Assembly: GCA_029216955.1 (NCBI GenBank)
Contig: JANAVB010033216.1
Span: 6,385,138-6,449,137, forward strand
Origin: Iris pallida
Lineage: Eukaryota > Streptophyta > Magnoliopsida > Asparagales > Iridaceae
Length of the DNA stretch: 64,000 nt
Direction of reading: 5' to 3'
Below are positions 33,815 to 45,336 of this stretch, piece after piece. A model generated the notes under the pieces. The model searched no databases, was not told where the DNA came from, and was given only the letters and a program-made list of their open reading frames with translations. Made by a program: the position numbers and the translations under genes. The stretch's first letter is position 1, and every line of letters begins with the position of its first letter.

Positions 33815-35640
33815 TCATGCATTCTAGTAGTCACCGAACATGCAATTTCTTGGATTTTAAGCTCAATGGACATCCGTTCCGCTCCTACTGAGGCACACCA
33901 CCTTGTGTGGAGAAGTTTTACTTATGACAAAGAGAAGAAATCATCGTCCGTCTTCACCAGAGGCATCATAGACAATTGTCTCCAACGTTGATCGACAACA
34001 TTTACTGGAATATGAATGGATTCACGGCGATATTCATTAATCTGATGTGCACAAGGGAGGCCCAGTGTGTGTCGATATACACACCCGCAAACCTCGGGAT
34101 CAAACCCGACAAACTTTGACCTTTCAATATCATCAAATATTAATGCCAACGCCTTGTGAGATACCAAGCGCATTAAAGCATCTAAGAGTACTTTCTTTCT
34201 ATGCTCATGCTTGACTATATTTAAGCTCATGTCAAATGATGCCTTAATTTCATTCACCGTCCGGTCTACCGATAGATGTATAGCATGCCAAACAGAGACA
34301 AAGTTGCTGAAAGATAATTTTAGGTGTCTCTTCTATAAAGAGTGTGCTCCTTCGACACGGTTGGTAGTTGTCGTGCCGTAATGCTTCACCACATTCGACC
34401 ATGCTAAGACGAATTGTTCTTTGTGCGGTTCAAGCCATGTATCTTTGATGTAAGAAATGCATGCCGGCTCCCTCGCCTCCCACTTTTGCTTGAACAAGTA
34501 CCATGCGGCGTCGTAACTAGCAATCGTAGAGGCTCGCCACACACAATTCTAATCATTGTAGAATTCGTCAAAAATTTGCATGTCAATTTTACCATCCTCC
34601 TTCCGAAACTTCATCTTACATTGGGCTTGAATATTACGATTAACATGCCAAGTGCATAGCAATGTATCCGCTTGAGGAAAAATAATGCTAATAGCAATAA
34701 TTAGGGCATACTCTCTGTCGGTAACAAAAACTGACAGCTCTGTTTGACTGGTGTAAAGTGTTTTCAGTTTCTCCAACGTCCATGTGTAGTCTTCATGTTT
34801 TTTACTTTTCATGAAGCAAAATGCCACTGGAAATGTTTTCCAAGTAGAGGTGAACACGACAACATGAAAGAGAGGCATCTTGAACTTATTGGTCTTGTAC
34901 GTGCAATCAAGGACTAACACGTCGACAAAAGACCTGGCCAAACTTGTGCAATTGGGATGAGCCCAAAAGATTGAAATTACTTCATTACTCTGGGGATGTC
35001 TTCTATGGAACTCAACATAATGATTATCGGCAATTAACTTGGGCACTTCTTGCATCGTTATTCTTGATTTCGTCCGGACAGCGTTCGAAGAAGATAGGGC
35101 ATTGTATATTGACTTCATTGTAGTCTTCTCATCTTCATGTCGTATGACGAAATATATTTGTCTCGGTGCAACTCCGGAGGTGGACAAGTCTTCGACTATT
35201 GTCTTCTCCTTATTGTTCAACCGTCCGACATACGGATGACCCAACAGTGTCTCGGCAATCTCATGGTTCCATTCTTCACTTCTACTGTCCACTTTCCTTC
35301 TTCTTCGTTTCTAATATGTATCGTGAATGGACAACCACATTTTCTCGTTCCAATATTTTTTTTGGAACTTTACTTTGGATAACTGTGTCTTTCTTGTGCG
35401 TTCTGAACACACCACCTCTTTCGCAGCCAACCATCACAGTTTGTCGTCCCAGGCGATTTAGGGCCGATCTGGATATCACTAGAACTATGTTGTTTTCCCG
35501 TCCAACTTCTCGACACCAATGTACCGCACCGTCGCTTGATTCAAACCAAAGATCGGTCCAGAATAAATGGCCAACATCGACTGCAATTGGAGCAGGTACC
35601 GTAAAATCGGAAGATCTCAAGTCCAACAATAGAACTTAAA
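33815..35640 (-). pseudogene. FAR1-like/MULE transposase with SWIM finger (pseudogene)
   Basis: Order on the minus strand: a FAR1-type N-terminal zinc region (WCREVGRENNIV, VGCERGG, then after a frameshift near 35.34 kb CGCPFTIHI); NHEIAETLLGHPYVGRL, reached by a second frame change near 35.28 kb; the MULE DDE transposase core with FVDVLVLDCTYKTN, FVTDREYALI and CTWHVNRN; and a SWIM zinc finger CGCVYRHTLGLPCAHQI near 34.08 kb. In-frame stops occur at 34549-34551 and 34333-34335, and frame changes at about 33.92 kb. The frame runs to IACSVTTRMH at the S1 TSD and continues, in frame, into the OTU segment at 16781. The transposase would bind and cut Mutator-like ends. Too damaged to be active. 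Confidence 0.85.
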
Positions 35641-35690
35641 AGTTAATATAACTAAACAACATCATAAAGCAAATAGGTCAATATATGCTC

Positions 35691-35760
35691 ATAGATTAGG
35701 ACTGCCACCTCTCTGGCAGTCCTAATCTATGATCGGGACTGCCAGAGAGGTGATAGTCCT
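35691..35760. repeat. Hairpin: 17-bp perfect inverted repeat plus a third arm
   Basis: atagattaggactgcca (35691-35707) and its exact reverse complement tggcagtcctaatctat (35714-35730) are separated by cctctc. A further copy, ggactgccagagaggtgatagtcct (35736-35760), can pair with 35698-35722 with about two mismatches, giving an alternative, longer stem. It lies just upstream of the FAR1/MULE coding region. Confidence 0.9.
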
Positions 35761-36413
35761 TTGTGTCACAACCCGATTTTTCACCCGATAAAAAAGTTAA
35801 AATTTAGTTACCAAGAGGGCTTCCGATGCATCAAAGTGTTCTTCGGACGTGGCGGGAAGAGAGTATACAACATTTGATGATCCCGGTTGTTCCATGTACA
35901 ATTTTTTTATACATTAAACACATAATTCAACTTTTATATGTGAAATTCATGTTTAAAATATTAAACAAATATTAATTCAATGACTTACCAATAAATGGGA
36001 GAAGTCATTTACACTATTACTAGATATTTCACCAACAATCTTTCCAAAATTTAGGTTGGGGGAAAATTTTGGCTAGGTTTTGTTCTAACATAAAATGGAG
36101 AGGAAGAGAAGAAAAGAGTTGAGGGAGAGAAGAAAAGAGTAGAGAAAGGAAAAAGAAAAAAAATAAGAAAAGTTGGGTATTATACCAAAGCTTGGGCTGC
36201 CCCTAAGTAAAAAAAAACTCATGGCAAACTTGTAATGTTTTCAAACTATTTTGGGCTGCCCCCAAGTAAAAAGGGTGGTGCCCTTAGAAAGAAAACCATG
36301 TTTTTGAGTTCCGGGGCCAACAAAGAGTTCACCCATAGTAAACCCAACCCCTTCTTTCTGTGTTTGATTGAGCTGCTTTTCTATGGACATCACAAATTTT
36401 CTACCAATTGTAG
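35761..36413. other. AT-rich, purine-rich spacer left of the copia LTR
   Basis: tgtcacaacccgat at 35764 looks like an LTR edge, but no partner was found. At 36.09-36.17 kb lies a GA-rich run (agagaagaaaagagttgagggag). The motif tttgggctgcccc(t/c)aagtaaaaa occurs twice (36187 and 36250). No gene is seen. Confidence 0.45.
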
Positions 36414-36670
36414 TGTTTATAGCTATTATAAAGTAAAGAGATAGAGATAGAAAAATAAAGAAAATTGTTTCTTCATTATCTTGTTTCCATCCACTTGAGA
36501 ATAGTCCCTTATATAGGCTTATAATGGAGGTTAACATCATGATGACAATTAAAATAAGAAATGCTAAAAGACATAGGTTATGGATAACCAAAAGGTATAG
36601 GATATAGATAACCAAAAGACATAGATTATGTAGGCCAAATAATTATAGTAAATTATCCATATTTACAACA
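36414..36670 (-). mobile_element. 3' LTR of a copia element
   Basis: On the minus strand it starts TGTTGTAAATATGG at 36670 and ends ATAAACA at 36414, 257 bp, a normal size for a plant copia LTR. A TATA box reads CTATATAAGG on the minus strand (about 36509-36518). Upstream on the minus strand are a short purine tract (AATGGAAG) and a leader-like sequence with GTTTTTCCTAGTAAGG-type text that is frequent at the 3' end of plant copia elements. The partner LTR would lie beyond 64000. Confidence 0.75.
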
Positions 36671-36829
36671 CTTCCATTGGATATTTATCATTAATTAGTT
36701 GGTGGTGTATGTGCATTTGTTGCCTCGTTAAAACCTTACTAGGAAAAATCCAGTGGAAAAAAATCTTAGTCAAGAAAAAAAAGTACAGTGCGCAAAATTC
36801 AAAATATTCTTCATGAGTCATACTCCCCC

Positions 36830-37140
36830 TCGATATAATGGATTTGCTTGACTTCGATCACTTTCGTCCTTTGGAGCTAATGTGCATAAAACACTTTCGG
36901 TGAAAGGTGCTTATTCGATCTCCTTTGGTGAATCCCTCTCGGACTTGTGCAATGCAAGCCGCATTGTCTTCGAATATTATTGTAGGCTCAGTTTTAATCA
37001 TGGGTAGTTGACAATTTATTCGTACATGATGAATATGATCGGTCGCAACCACACACTTTCTCTTGTTGCTTCTTGTAATATAATTAATTATGCATGGTTA
37101 CAGGAAGTTGCTACCAAACCTTGCTTTATTGATCGCCAAG
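36830..37140 (-). pseudogene. Copia RNase H, C-terminal part
   Basis: The minus-strand open stretch has EPTIIFEDNAACIAQVREGF and KGDR, a classic plant copia RNase H pattern. Before it, in frame with stops, come RSIKQGLVATSCNHA and REATRE/WLRPI-type text. It continues on the other side of solo LTR S2 at 63643. The N-terminal side is cut at 37140 by S2 within the ISW-RS motif. Decayed by stops and frame changes. Confidence 0.8.
37136..37140. repeat. TSD copy of solo LTR S2 (CCAAG)
   Basis: ccaag directly before TGTCATGGCTCGC; the partner is 63643-63647. It lies within the copia RNase H frame. Confidence 0.9.
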
Positions 37141-37839
37141 TGTCATGGCTCGCTCCCGAATAATCGGACATGAGACGGACACGTCCAGCCTTCGTCGATG
37201 GATACGACGAAGTAAGCTGTACAATACTAAGGAAAACTCCAAGTTCCAATGAAATGTAAACATCTACAGCTTCTATATATCGTTCCCAGAAAGATCGCCA
37301 ATAATCATCCAAGCCTTTTACAATGTTATCTGGAGACAGATCCGGTAAAATAAAATACAACGATGAAATCAAAATACAATGTAAAACATCTAGAAAAACA
37401 AATAAAGTAAATCTTGCAAAGCTCAAGGTCTCAAGCACACATGTAACGTATCCTGTCAGAAAAGAGCAAAGCACAACCCCGACAAGAAATAATATACAAT
37501 GTAATCTGAAATACAGAATCAAGGTGAAATCAGAATACAAGAACTGAAAATAAAACTATGGTACCAGAAATAGAATGCGAAACTGAAGTGCAACAATGAA
37601 AACAATGGATACGACAATCAATATGCAAAGACAATGAACACGACAATCAATGAACAAGATAATGAACACGACAAGCAATGCAAATGTGACTTCAAAAATA
37701 TTAATCTAATGTGTGACCGGCTAAGGACCACAATCCACAATCAATCCACAATCAATCAATTCTACAAGGTTAGGCTTAATCGTACGTGAGGTGTACGATT
37801 AGGCTATTCACAATACCTAGGTTGGGTGTGGTCACACAC
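37141..37839 (-). mobile_element. Solo LTR S2, left segment
   Basis: Starts TGTCATGGCTCGCTCCC on the plus strand (LTR end GGGAGCGAGCCATGACA on the minus strand). It is interrupted at 37839 by E4, and its continuation is 59382-63642. Total about 4.96 kb with CCAAG at both ends and no internal region, hence a solo LTR. Confidence 0.85.
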
Positions 37840-38664
37840 TGTCACGACCCGTACCCACTGTGAGGGTATGAGCACACAACAACGCCCAGCCTACGCCGCA
37901 GTGTCGACGGTAGAACGCTGTTCTAGGTCACTATCTAACCAACAAATCACGCAATTATATAATGTACATGTCAACATATCAACTCCGAACGGAGGACAAG
38001 TATAGATATAATGTAATCTCAATCACGGTCTAAGCACGATATGATAACACAGAAGATTATAACTAAAACTAAATAACAGCAATAAACCAACTACTAAATA
38101 ATATAATCTCAGACAATCTCAAACTACATAACTCAACTTATTTACAACTCAAGTTCTAAAGCATGAAAACTAAAATAAGACAACTAGCTAATCTCCCGAT
38201 CACTCCTGAGTGTCGGGGCCAAAGGTAGCTAAGCCATCTCCTGGTCCATAATATGTAGGGCATGTGTCCTCAGGGCAATCATCTGTAAATTTTTTAACAG
38301 GTACAGTCAGGACAGGAACGAGTACAATTTATCAAGAAATCCCAAGTAAATGACAGAGAACTATAAAGCAGTTATAGACAGTTACATTGATGAATCATGG
38401 CAGTTTTATACAGGTAATGATATAGAGAACAATTAAGGTACAAGGAAAGGAAAGTAACTAAACAAGAAGAGAATCATGGCAATGAAGACTGTAAATATAA
38501 TCTAGCTGAACTAGAGTAGCATGATATAAGTCCAGATAGTATAATAAGAGTCATATGTGAGTCCAGACAATGTAATGTAATACCAGGTGATTCCAGCACG
38601 AGATGAGTCCGGTATAAGGTGAGTCCAGTCAGTGATCAAAGGTTCCAGGGTGAGTCCATCCTAT
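37840..38664 (-). repeat. 3' LTR of E4, first segment
   Basis: Matches 53928-54753 of the other LTR. It starts TGTCACGACCC on the plus strand and includes the terminal module with cagcctacgccgcagtgtcg. E3 interrupts it at 38664; TSD cctat at 38660-38664. Confidence 0.93.
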
Positions 38665-41600
38665 TGTCACGACCCGGTCCCAATTGCTTGGGTCGAATCG
38701 GACCATGCCCAGCCTGCACCGTTGTTGAGACGGCGGCAGTAAGCTGTTCAGTAGCAGGTAACCATACAACAACACTATATTTGTCACAACTCAACATTCG
38801 GAAATTTAAAACTTTATTAAACTTTTACATGAAATAAAAGATACAACTTAAACCATTTTTTTTATACATCATGAATAAAAGAAAACTCTAGGCAAACAGC
38901 TCAGCAATCTCGAATTCCTCGTCTTGGGATCGCGTAACAAAGCCTCATCAGTGATACCTAAAATGTTGGGTCTCCAGTCAGGAGGGAGCAAAGTACAATT
39001 ACGAATATCCAATAATTCAAATAATAATTTGAAATTTGCAATGTTAAACAATTTGAAATACTTTAACAATATTTTTCACAATTCTACAATTGAAAACAAT
39101 GTGATTTGAGTAGGTAACGAACTATGACCGGCTTGGGATGATTCAATTATATCCTAATGATACGGTCCGGCCTATCCCCATGTATATGAGGAATCAGCTC
39201 GCACAATCAATGATGCAATATAGGGGTATTGGTCATAGACGCTACACTACTCCCCCAATATCCCGAGTCAATCAGATTCAATCAATGAGTCAATATTCGA
39301 ACTCTAAGAGAGAGTTCCGTGTAGCAATGTGATTTAAAATTACAATAAAACAATTACTAGATAAATTACCAAATAGACATAACTGCACTTGCCTTGTATT
39401 AGATTGACTGGAAGAACGAGTCGGTACCGAGGAGGAACGTCAGTTGTAACTTCGAGTTCCTACAATTGAGAACTCGACTTAGATTCCTGAATAACCAGAC
39501 TAAGTGTGCTAGTTGCAATCTCTAGTAGTAAGTCCTAGTCAGGTTTTAAGTTGTATTAATTTACAGCTAACGATTACGTCGCAACTACGTGCGTTGATTA
39601 AGCCGGTTAATTGAATTATTTGGAAAATCACGAGAATCGATTACAATTTGGAAAATCGCAAGAATCAATTACAATTTGGAAAACTTTGTGTTTTCATAAT
39701 ATGTATATAAAATACAGTTTTCTTTTAGTGACAAACAGTGAATTAATAATATTTTATTTATTTTAGCTAAACTCGTAATTAAGCCGTAAATTACGTCCTA
39801 TCTACGAATATGAAATCAATCCAAAATCCACCCAAATCACATCCACCAGAAAAAGAAAAGAAAATAACTATGCTACACAAATACATGGGCACAGCTACTG
39901 GTCCTAGGGTGGGCTTATGCCCGATACATCTTTCTTTTACATTAAATAAGAAAATGACTGAATTATTAAATAAAATGCAGAATTTAAATGACTATAATAT
40001 TTAGCCTAAAAATAAAATAATAAATAAAAGAAAACTAGGAGTCTCAGACTCGGTCCTTTTTCTCAAAATTCGGTTTATGCCTCAACGTCCGGTCGGACCG
40101 GTGCGTTTGCATTTCGCCGGGGCCCACAGACCGGTACGGTCGTCGCCCGAAAATCGGTTTAGAAAATCATTTTCGAAAGCCAGTTTTGAAATCAATTAAA
40201 AATATAATTTTATAAAAATTGGGCAGCACTTCCTCTATTCCGGGACAAACCCAAAACTGGGAAGCGCGCCAACAAACACCTGCAAAATGTCCCAAACCAG
40301 GGAAAACCCATTTCCAACCAAAATGGTCCACAGAAATATCCACCAAAATTCCAACACCACAGAAATAATTCCCGAAAAGTCCGGGAATCCAATATCAACC
40401 AATTCACACCAACCCAGCAAGTAAAAACACAGGAAAATCAAACTAACGCAGCTAAACGAAAATTATAACGCAGCTATCCGGATTCCCGAGAGGGAACCGG
40501 GGGACCGATCTATCATCATCGACTCACGGGAGGGACGAACTACTCTGATTAACAGAAATTACCAAGATCCGTTGGTCAGGGAGCCGCGGGATAATCTCGG
40601 GAAAGGAATCCGAACTAAGTCGGCAGCAGGTAGAAGTTCTGAACCGCGGAAAAGTCCACGGACAGCGGGAAATCCACGGGAACAGCAAAGAACCGCGGGA
40701 AAGGGTGCTGGAAATCCACAGGGAGGGTTTTCGGACAGCAACGACGACAGCGGGGCACGCTGACGCGACGGGGAGCTGCTGGCCACAGGGGGTGGCGCTG
40801 GCGCGGAGCACGCCGGGGCGCGGGGGCGTCGGCGGACGGCGGACGGGGCGGCGGCCTCGAGATGGCCGCGGGGCAACCCCGCCGGAGGGCTCGGGGCTGC
40901 TGCACGGGAAGGAGTTAGCCACGGAGGGTGGCGGGCGGCCTCGGGAACACTCGCCGGAGCTCGGGACAGCGCCGCGCTAGGCGGATCTGGCCGAAAAGGG
41001 CGGATCTGGGAGTCCGCCGGCTGGAGGAGGCGGGTCTCGGGGACGGGTCGGGCGGCCGGGGAGGTCGCACGCCTGGGAATGGCCGGCAGGGTGCGGCTCG
41101 CGGGGAGGCCCGGCTAGGGCTCCGGCGGACGGCTGGCGCGGGGAGCCGCGCGGTCGGGGGCGCTGGACAGCGCAGCGGGGCCGCGGAGGGGGCGGCGGAG
41201 CACCGACGGGCGCGGGATGGCGCTGTCGGCCGGGGAGAAGGCTGCGCGCGGGGACGCGGCGCCGAGCTCGAGGGTGGCGCGCCGGAGAATGGCGCGGTCG
41301 GCGGTGAACTCAGGGAGGAGGGGATTAGGGGGTTCCTCTCCAGAGAAGAACTCGGTGAGAGAGAGAGGGTGGTTGTTCGGGGAGAGAGAGAGGTTTGATC
41401 GTGAGTTAGGTGAGGGGAAGTTGTTACTGTGAGAGAGGGAGAGATGCTTATTTCTCTGTGAGGGAGTGGGGGAAAAAATGGGAAGAGTAATAATGAAGGT
41501 GGGGAATGAAAGGTTGTGATGTATTAAAAGAGTTAAGTTGGGGAGTTACAGAAATGAGGGGTTTGAGGAGTTACGAAAATGAAGGGGTGAGTTGCTGGGT

Positions 41601-41976
41601 TGTAACGTGTGTGGTAAAGAGAAATAGGAGGAGAGGAAAAATAGGAAGGGGTTTACTTGGTCGTGTGTGGACAGCAGTTGCTGGTCCTACGGGACCAGCA
41701 AATAATATTTATTTATTTATTTTTATTAGTAAAAACTAACCAAGTCGAACCAGATTTTAAAAGGGAAATGGAATAGGGCTCAGGCCTGGGTCTGGGCTCG
41801 GACTCGGGTCTGGGTCCGAAAGTCAAAAAGCCAAGTTGTAATATTTTCGAAATCATTTTCCACTCAAAGATATTTAATAATATTAATATTAATAATAATA
41901 ATAATTTTAGAAAACTCTAATTAATAACACAAAAATCTCATTTAAATAAATAGCTACAAAAATAATGGGTTTCACA
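38665..41976 (-). repeat. 3' LTR of E3
   Basis: 3312 bp. AT-rich ends and a strongly GC/CpG-rich centre (about 40.6-41.4 kb). Collinear with 45337-48649. The long overlapping frames on both strands in the GC-rich part are composition effects. Confidence 0.95.
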
Positions 41977-42012
41977 ATCTTCCCTCCTTAGAAAATTTCG
42001 TCCTCGAAATTA
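41977..42012 (-). promoter_or_regulatory. Polypurine tract block of E3
   Basis: On the minus strand: aatttcgaggacgaaatttt, then CTAAGGAGGGAAGAT directly before the LTR start TGTGAAACCC. Confidence 0.75.
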
Positions 42013-42439
42013 AAGTAAGGTAGAAAAGACAAACAGGTACAGGTACTGTGTCCGTAACTCAGGTCCAACCATAAAAATTTTCAAGGCAGTCATGGATGAG
42101 ATGGTTTAGGGAAAAGTTTTTATTTATGGTGACATCCATGCAGAAGGAAAACAAAAGCGAACCAAAGTACACGAGGTTGATCAGACCATCATGCACCGGT
42201 CCTGATTAGACAATATATTAGTGGGTGTACCCAATAAAATACTGTCATGATCAAGCTTGATAAAGAGATAGCTTGCAAAACTAGGCTAACTTCGTCAGCA
42301 ACAGCCAAGTTTAAAACGAAAAGATAAGAAAATAGGAGTTTAAGTGATGGCTCAAAATCTGATTTCTTCTCATCTCTGACTAGACTTGCAACTGATTTCT
42401 CTGGCACTGAAAGGTTGATTCCAATCTTCAGTTCTGAAT

Positions 42440-45123
42440 TTTCCAAAATGTGACTCGGATCCGAAATGTAACGTCTGAGCTGTGACGTAGAAGACGTTGC
42501 AACCTCTCAAGATTAGCTGGTAGAGCTAACTGGTACGCTACTTCCAACGCGTCTTAATTTCAAATGACCTGATGTACCTGGCCTCAATTTCCAGCTCCGT
42601 CAAAACTGATTGTTCCTCTGGTAGGAAAACTTCACCAAATGCAATTTGGTCTTCCCAAGACCTGCCAAATTCCGAGACGCAAAATCTCAATACATCTTCA
42701 AGCGTCTGGATTTACCTCTCTGATTGCTCGTCCCGCTGTACTCCATGAATCCGGTAAATGTGCTTCCCGTAAAATGCTGCCCACTTCTTAATGGATAACC
42801 AACTTTGAGAGGAAATAAAGTGTGCTGACTTAGTCAGTCGGTTTATTATAATCCAATTGGTGCCCTTCCCTCCTTGGGAACAAGGCAATCCTTACTCAAA
42901 GTTCATTGTCATATGCTTCTACTTCCACTCCGAATTGTCCAGCGGCTCCAACAAACTTGTTGTTCTCTTGCTAAATTCCTCATGTTGACAAAATCCCATA
43001 CCTGGAATTGTCCTTCTTTATTCCATAGCACCAATCAATGGAGGCATATTCCGATACATCTTATTAGCTCCTGAATATATGGAATACTGCGACTGGTGCA
43101 TTTCTTTCGTCAACTCGTTCCTCCGTTTGTCAGCCGATACGCAAAGTCTCGTACCTTTCTTCAGAGTTCCACTGCTGATCAATTTAGAAACCCTCAAGTG
43201 TTCCTGCCAACACTTGATCTCTAAACTTGCAAAGTGCCTCGTTTTGAAACTACGTTCTCTTGATTTTTGTTCCTCAGCCTCGAACTTTATCAATACTGAA
43301 TTAGCATCCAGCTCCGTCCTTCTATCTCCAGGTAGTATAACCTCCAGTCCAAACTTCTCGATGCAGGTCGATGTCGAAAACCTTCATCTGCTTCAGACAT
43401 GTTTTTAGTCTAACATTCAGCCCTTCCTGAGTGAAGACATATTTCAGACTTTGGTAGTCCGTACATATTTTCACTCCCTTTCCATAAAAATTATGCTTCC
43501 ATAGCTTCAAAGATAAAGATAATTGCAGCAAATTCCAAATTAGGCGTGGGATAATTCTTCTCATGAGTCTGTAGTTGCCTAGATGTGTAAGCAATTACTT
43601 TTTCCATGTTGTTGAAGAACGCAACCCAGTCCTTTCCAGAGGCATTACCGTAAATTGAGTAACCACCGGTTCCTGCGGGTAGCGCAAGGATTGGTGTAGT
43701 GGTAAGTCTCTTCTTCAGCTCCTCAATGCCGTCTGGCAAACTTTTCGTTCAGATGAACTCTTCATTCTTCCAGGTGAGCTTCGTCATTGGCTCAGCAATC
43801 TTGGCGAAATCCTTCACGAACTTCTGATAGTAGCCGGCCAAGTTCAAGAACCTTCCGAATTGAACTTGGGGTATATCACTCTTCAACAACAGCTATCTTC
43901 CATCGAAATTTCTTCTCCTGACAACATGGCCAAAAGTCTACCTTGTCAACAATCCACGTCCAGATAACTTACCATAAAAAAAAAAATTTTTCCTCAAAGT
44001 TTCCAAAATTTCCTCAGGTGTTCCTTATGCTCTTCTTCAGTCTTCAAGTATATCAGAATGTTTATCTATGGAGAAGATAAACTGATTCAAATACTCCTGA
44101 AAATCTCTGTTCATGAGATTCATGAACATAGCAGTAGTATTTGTCAGTCTAACGTCCTGACCAGAGAAAACTACCCATACTTGGTGTTTAAACGTCGTCT
44201 TGGAAATGTCCTCTTTCCTGATTTTGATTTGCTGGTAGTCAAATCTTAAATCAGACTTCGAAACACCCTAACTCCACACAACCAGATCAAACAGATCCTC
44301 GATCCGGGCAAAAAGTACTTATTCTTTAGTGTCTGGTAATCGATGCACATCCGTTGCTCCATCCTTCTTGGGCACAAACAAGATAGGTATTTCTTAAGGT
44401 GAAGTCCCTTCCTGAATAAATCCTAGAGCCTTCATTGATCTGGTCCTTCATCTTCTATGAACCCCGAGTATGCATCATGCCTTTTTGTAAGGGGCAGGGT
44501 CTGCTGGATAGAAAGAGGGTCCCTAGGTTGTGGCCTAACAGGTGTTGCTGGGTTATGAGCTCTGGTTTGATGGAAAGATAAGGGCAGTCCTTTACCCGAT
44601 GCTCAGCTGATCCACATGCCAAACATTGTCCCAATCTCTTGCGGCAACTAACGGTCTGATGACCAGGCCTCTTGCAATAGTTACAAGCCCATAGCTTCTT
44701 ACGACAAGACTGCCGAAAAGTAGAGTACTTGATGGGACCCAAATATCTTCTAGATTCAGGGGTATCCTTCCTAGGACAAAAGTTCTGCTCTAACCTGGTT
44801 GGGGACAACTAAGGCTACATCATGACGTTCTTCATGTCTTCTCTCGTGATATTCATCTGTTCCTGCTGGGCTTCATCTTGAGCTTTCTGGAACTCCAGGA
44901 TTTCTTGGAATAGGACAACCATTGGAAAATGATTGCTGGTACTGGTGGAGCAACAAAATGAATAATCCACCAGGGAAATGCAATTCAGTTTGAGAAGAGG
45001 TAGGATTCGCCAGTGTAGGAAAAACTTTACTGGATGCACTATGAGGACGGTCAAACAGCCGCGAGGGAAAAGACCCTGGACTTGGTTGAGGAGATGGGGT
45101 ATGATCCGGAGATGACACCTCAT
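42440..45123 (-). pseudogene. gag-pol: E3 gag-pol remnant, internally deleted
   Basis: Order on the minus strand: a gag-like segment (about 45.12-44.82 kb), two intact CCHC knuckles CNYCKRPGHQTVSC and CLACGSAEHRVKDC (44.7-44.6 kb), RT shreds (CIDYQTLKNKYFLP near 44.35 kb; a YLDD-region relic near 44.08 kb; LAGYYQKFVKDFAKIAEPM near 43.83 kb), RNase H ([16 protein letters not shown] near 43.66 kb; ICTDYQSLKYVFTQ near 43.44 kb) and integrase (MHQSQYSIYSGANKMYRN near 43.07 kb; a core relic with RLTKSAHF near 42.83 kb). No DSG protease is seen. The whole coding region fits in 2.7 kb, against about 4.5 kb in E2, with many stops and frame changes. Non-functional. Confidence 0.85.
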
Positions 45124-45309
45124 CGCCAGCAGGATTTGGTCAACGGTTATTCTCTGGATGGTTTAGGATGCAAACATAAGCAAGGTATCCTACCAGTCTA
45201 TAATCAAACAAAAATATTTATTTATAATATATTTCGGTCCTATGTTGTGACAAATTGATGTTCTAGTGTTCTAATTGTTTCTAAATATGTTTTCCTAAGT
45301 TGTTGTTCA

Positions 45310-45328
45310 GACCTGCATGGGCCACCAC
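45310..45328 (-). promoter_or_regulatory. Putative primer-binding site of E3
   Basis: Reverse complement of the shared 19-mer, eight bases from the LTR end at 45337. Confidence 0.6.
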
Positions 45329-45336
45329 TAAAAACA

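Noticed and set aside
35764..35790. Possible LTR start TGTCACAACCCG
   Set aside because: No matching end, no TSD and no partner LTR found in the window. Kept only as a note in the spacer entry.
40524..41432. Overlapping frames of 90-156 codons on both strands in the GC-rich E3 LTR (also 47196-48104)
   Set aside because: GC-rich DNA has few stop codons. The frames sit in an LTR, overlap on both strands, have no known motif and are low-complexity (Arg, Gly, Ala, Pro).
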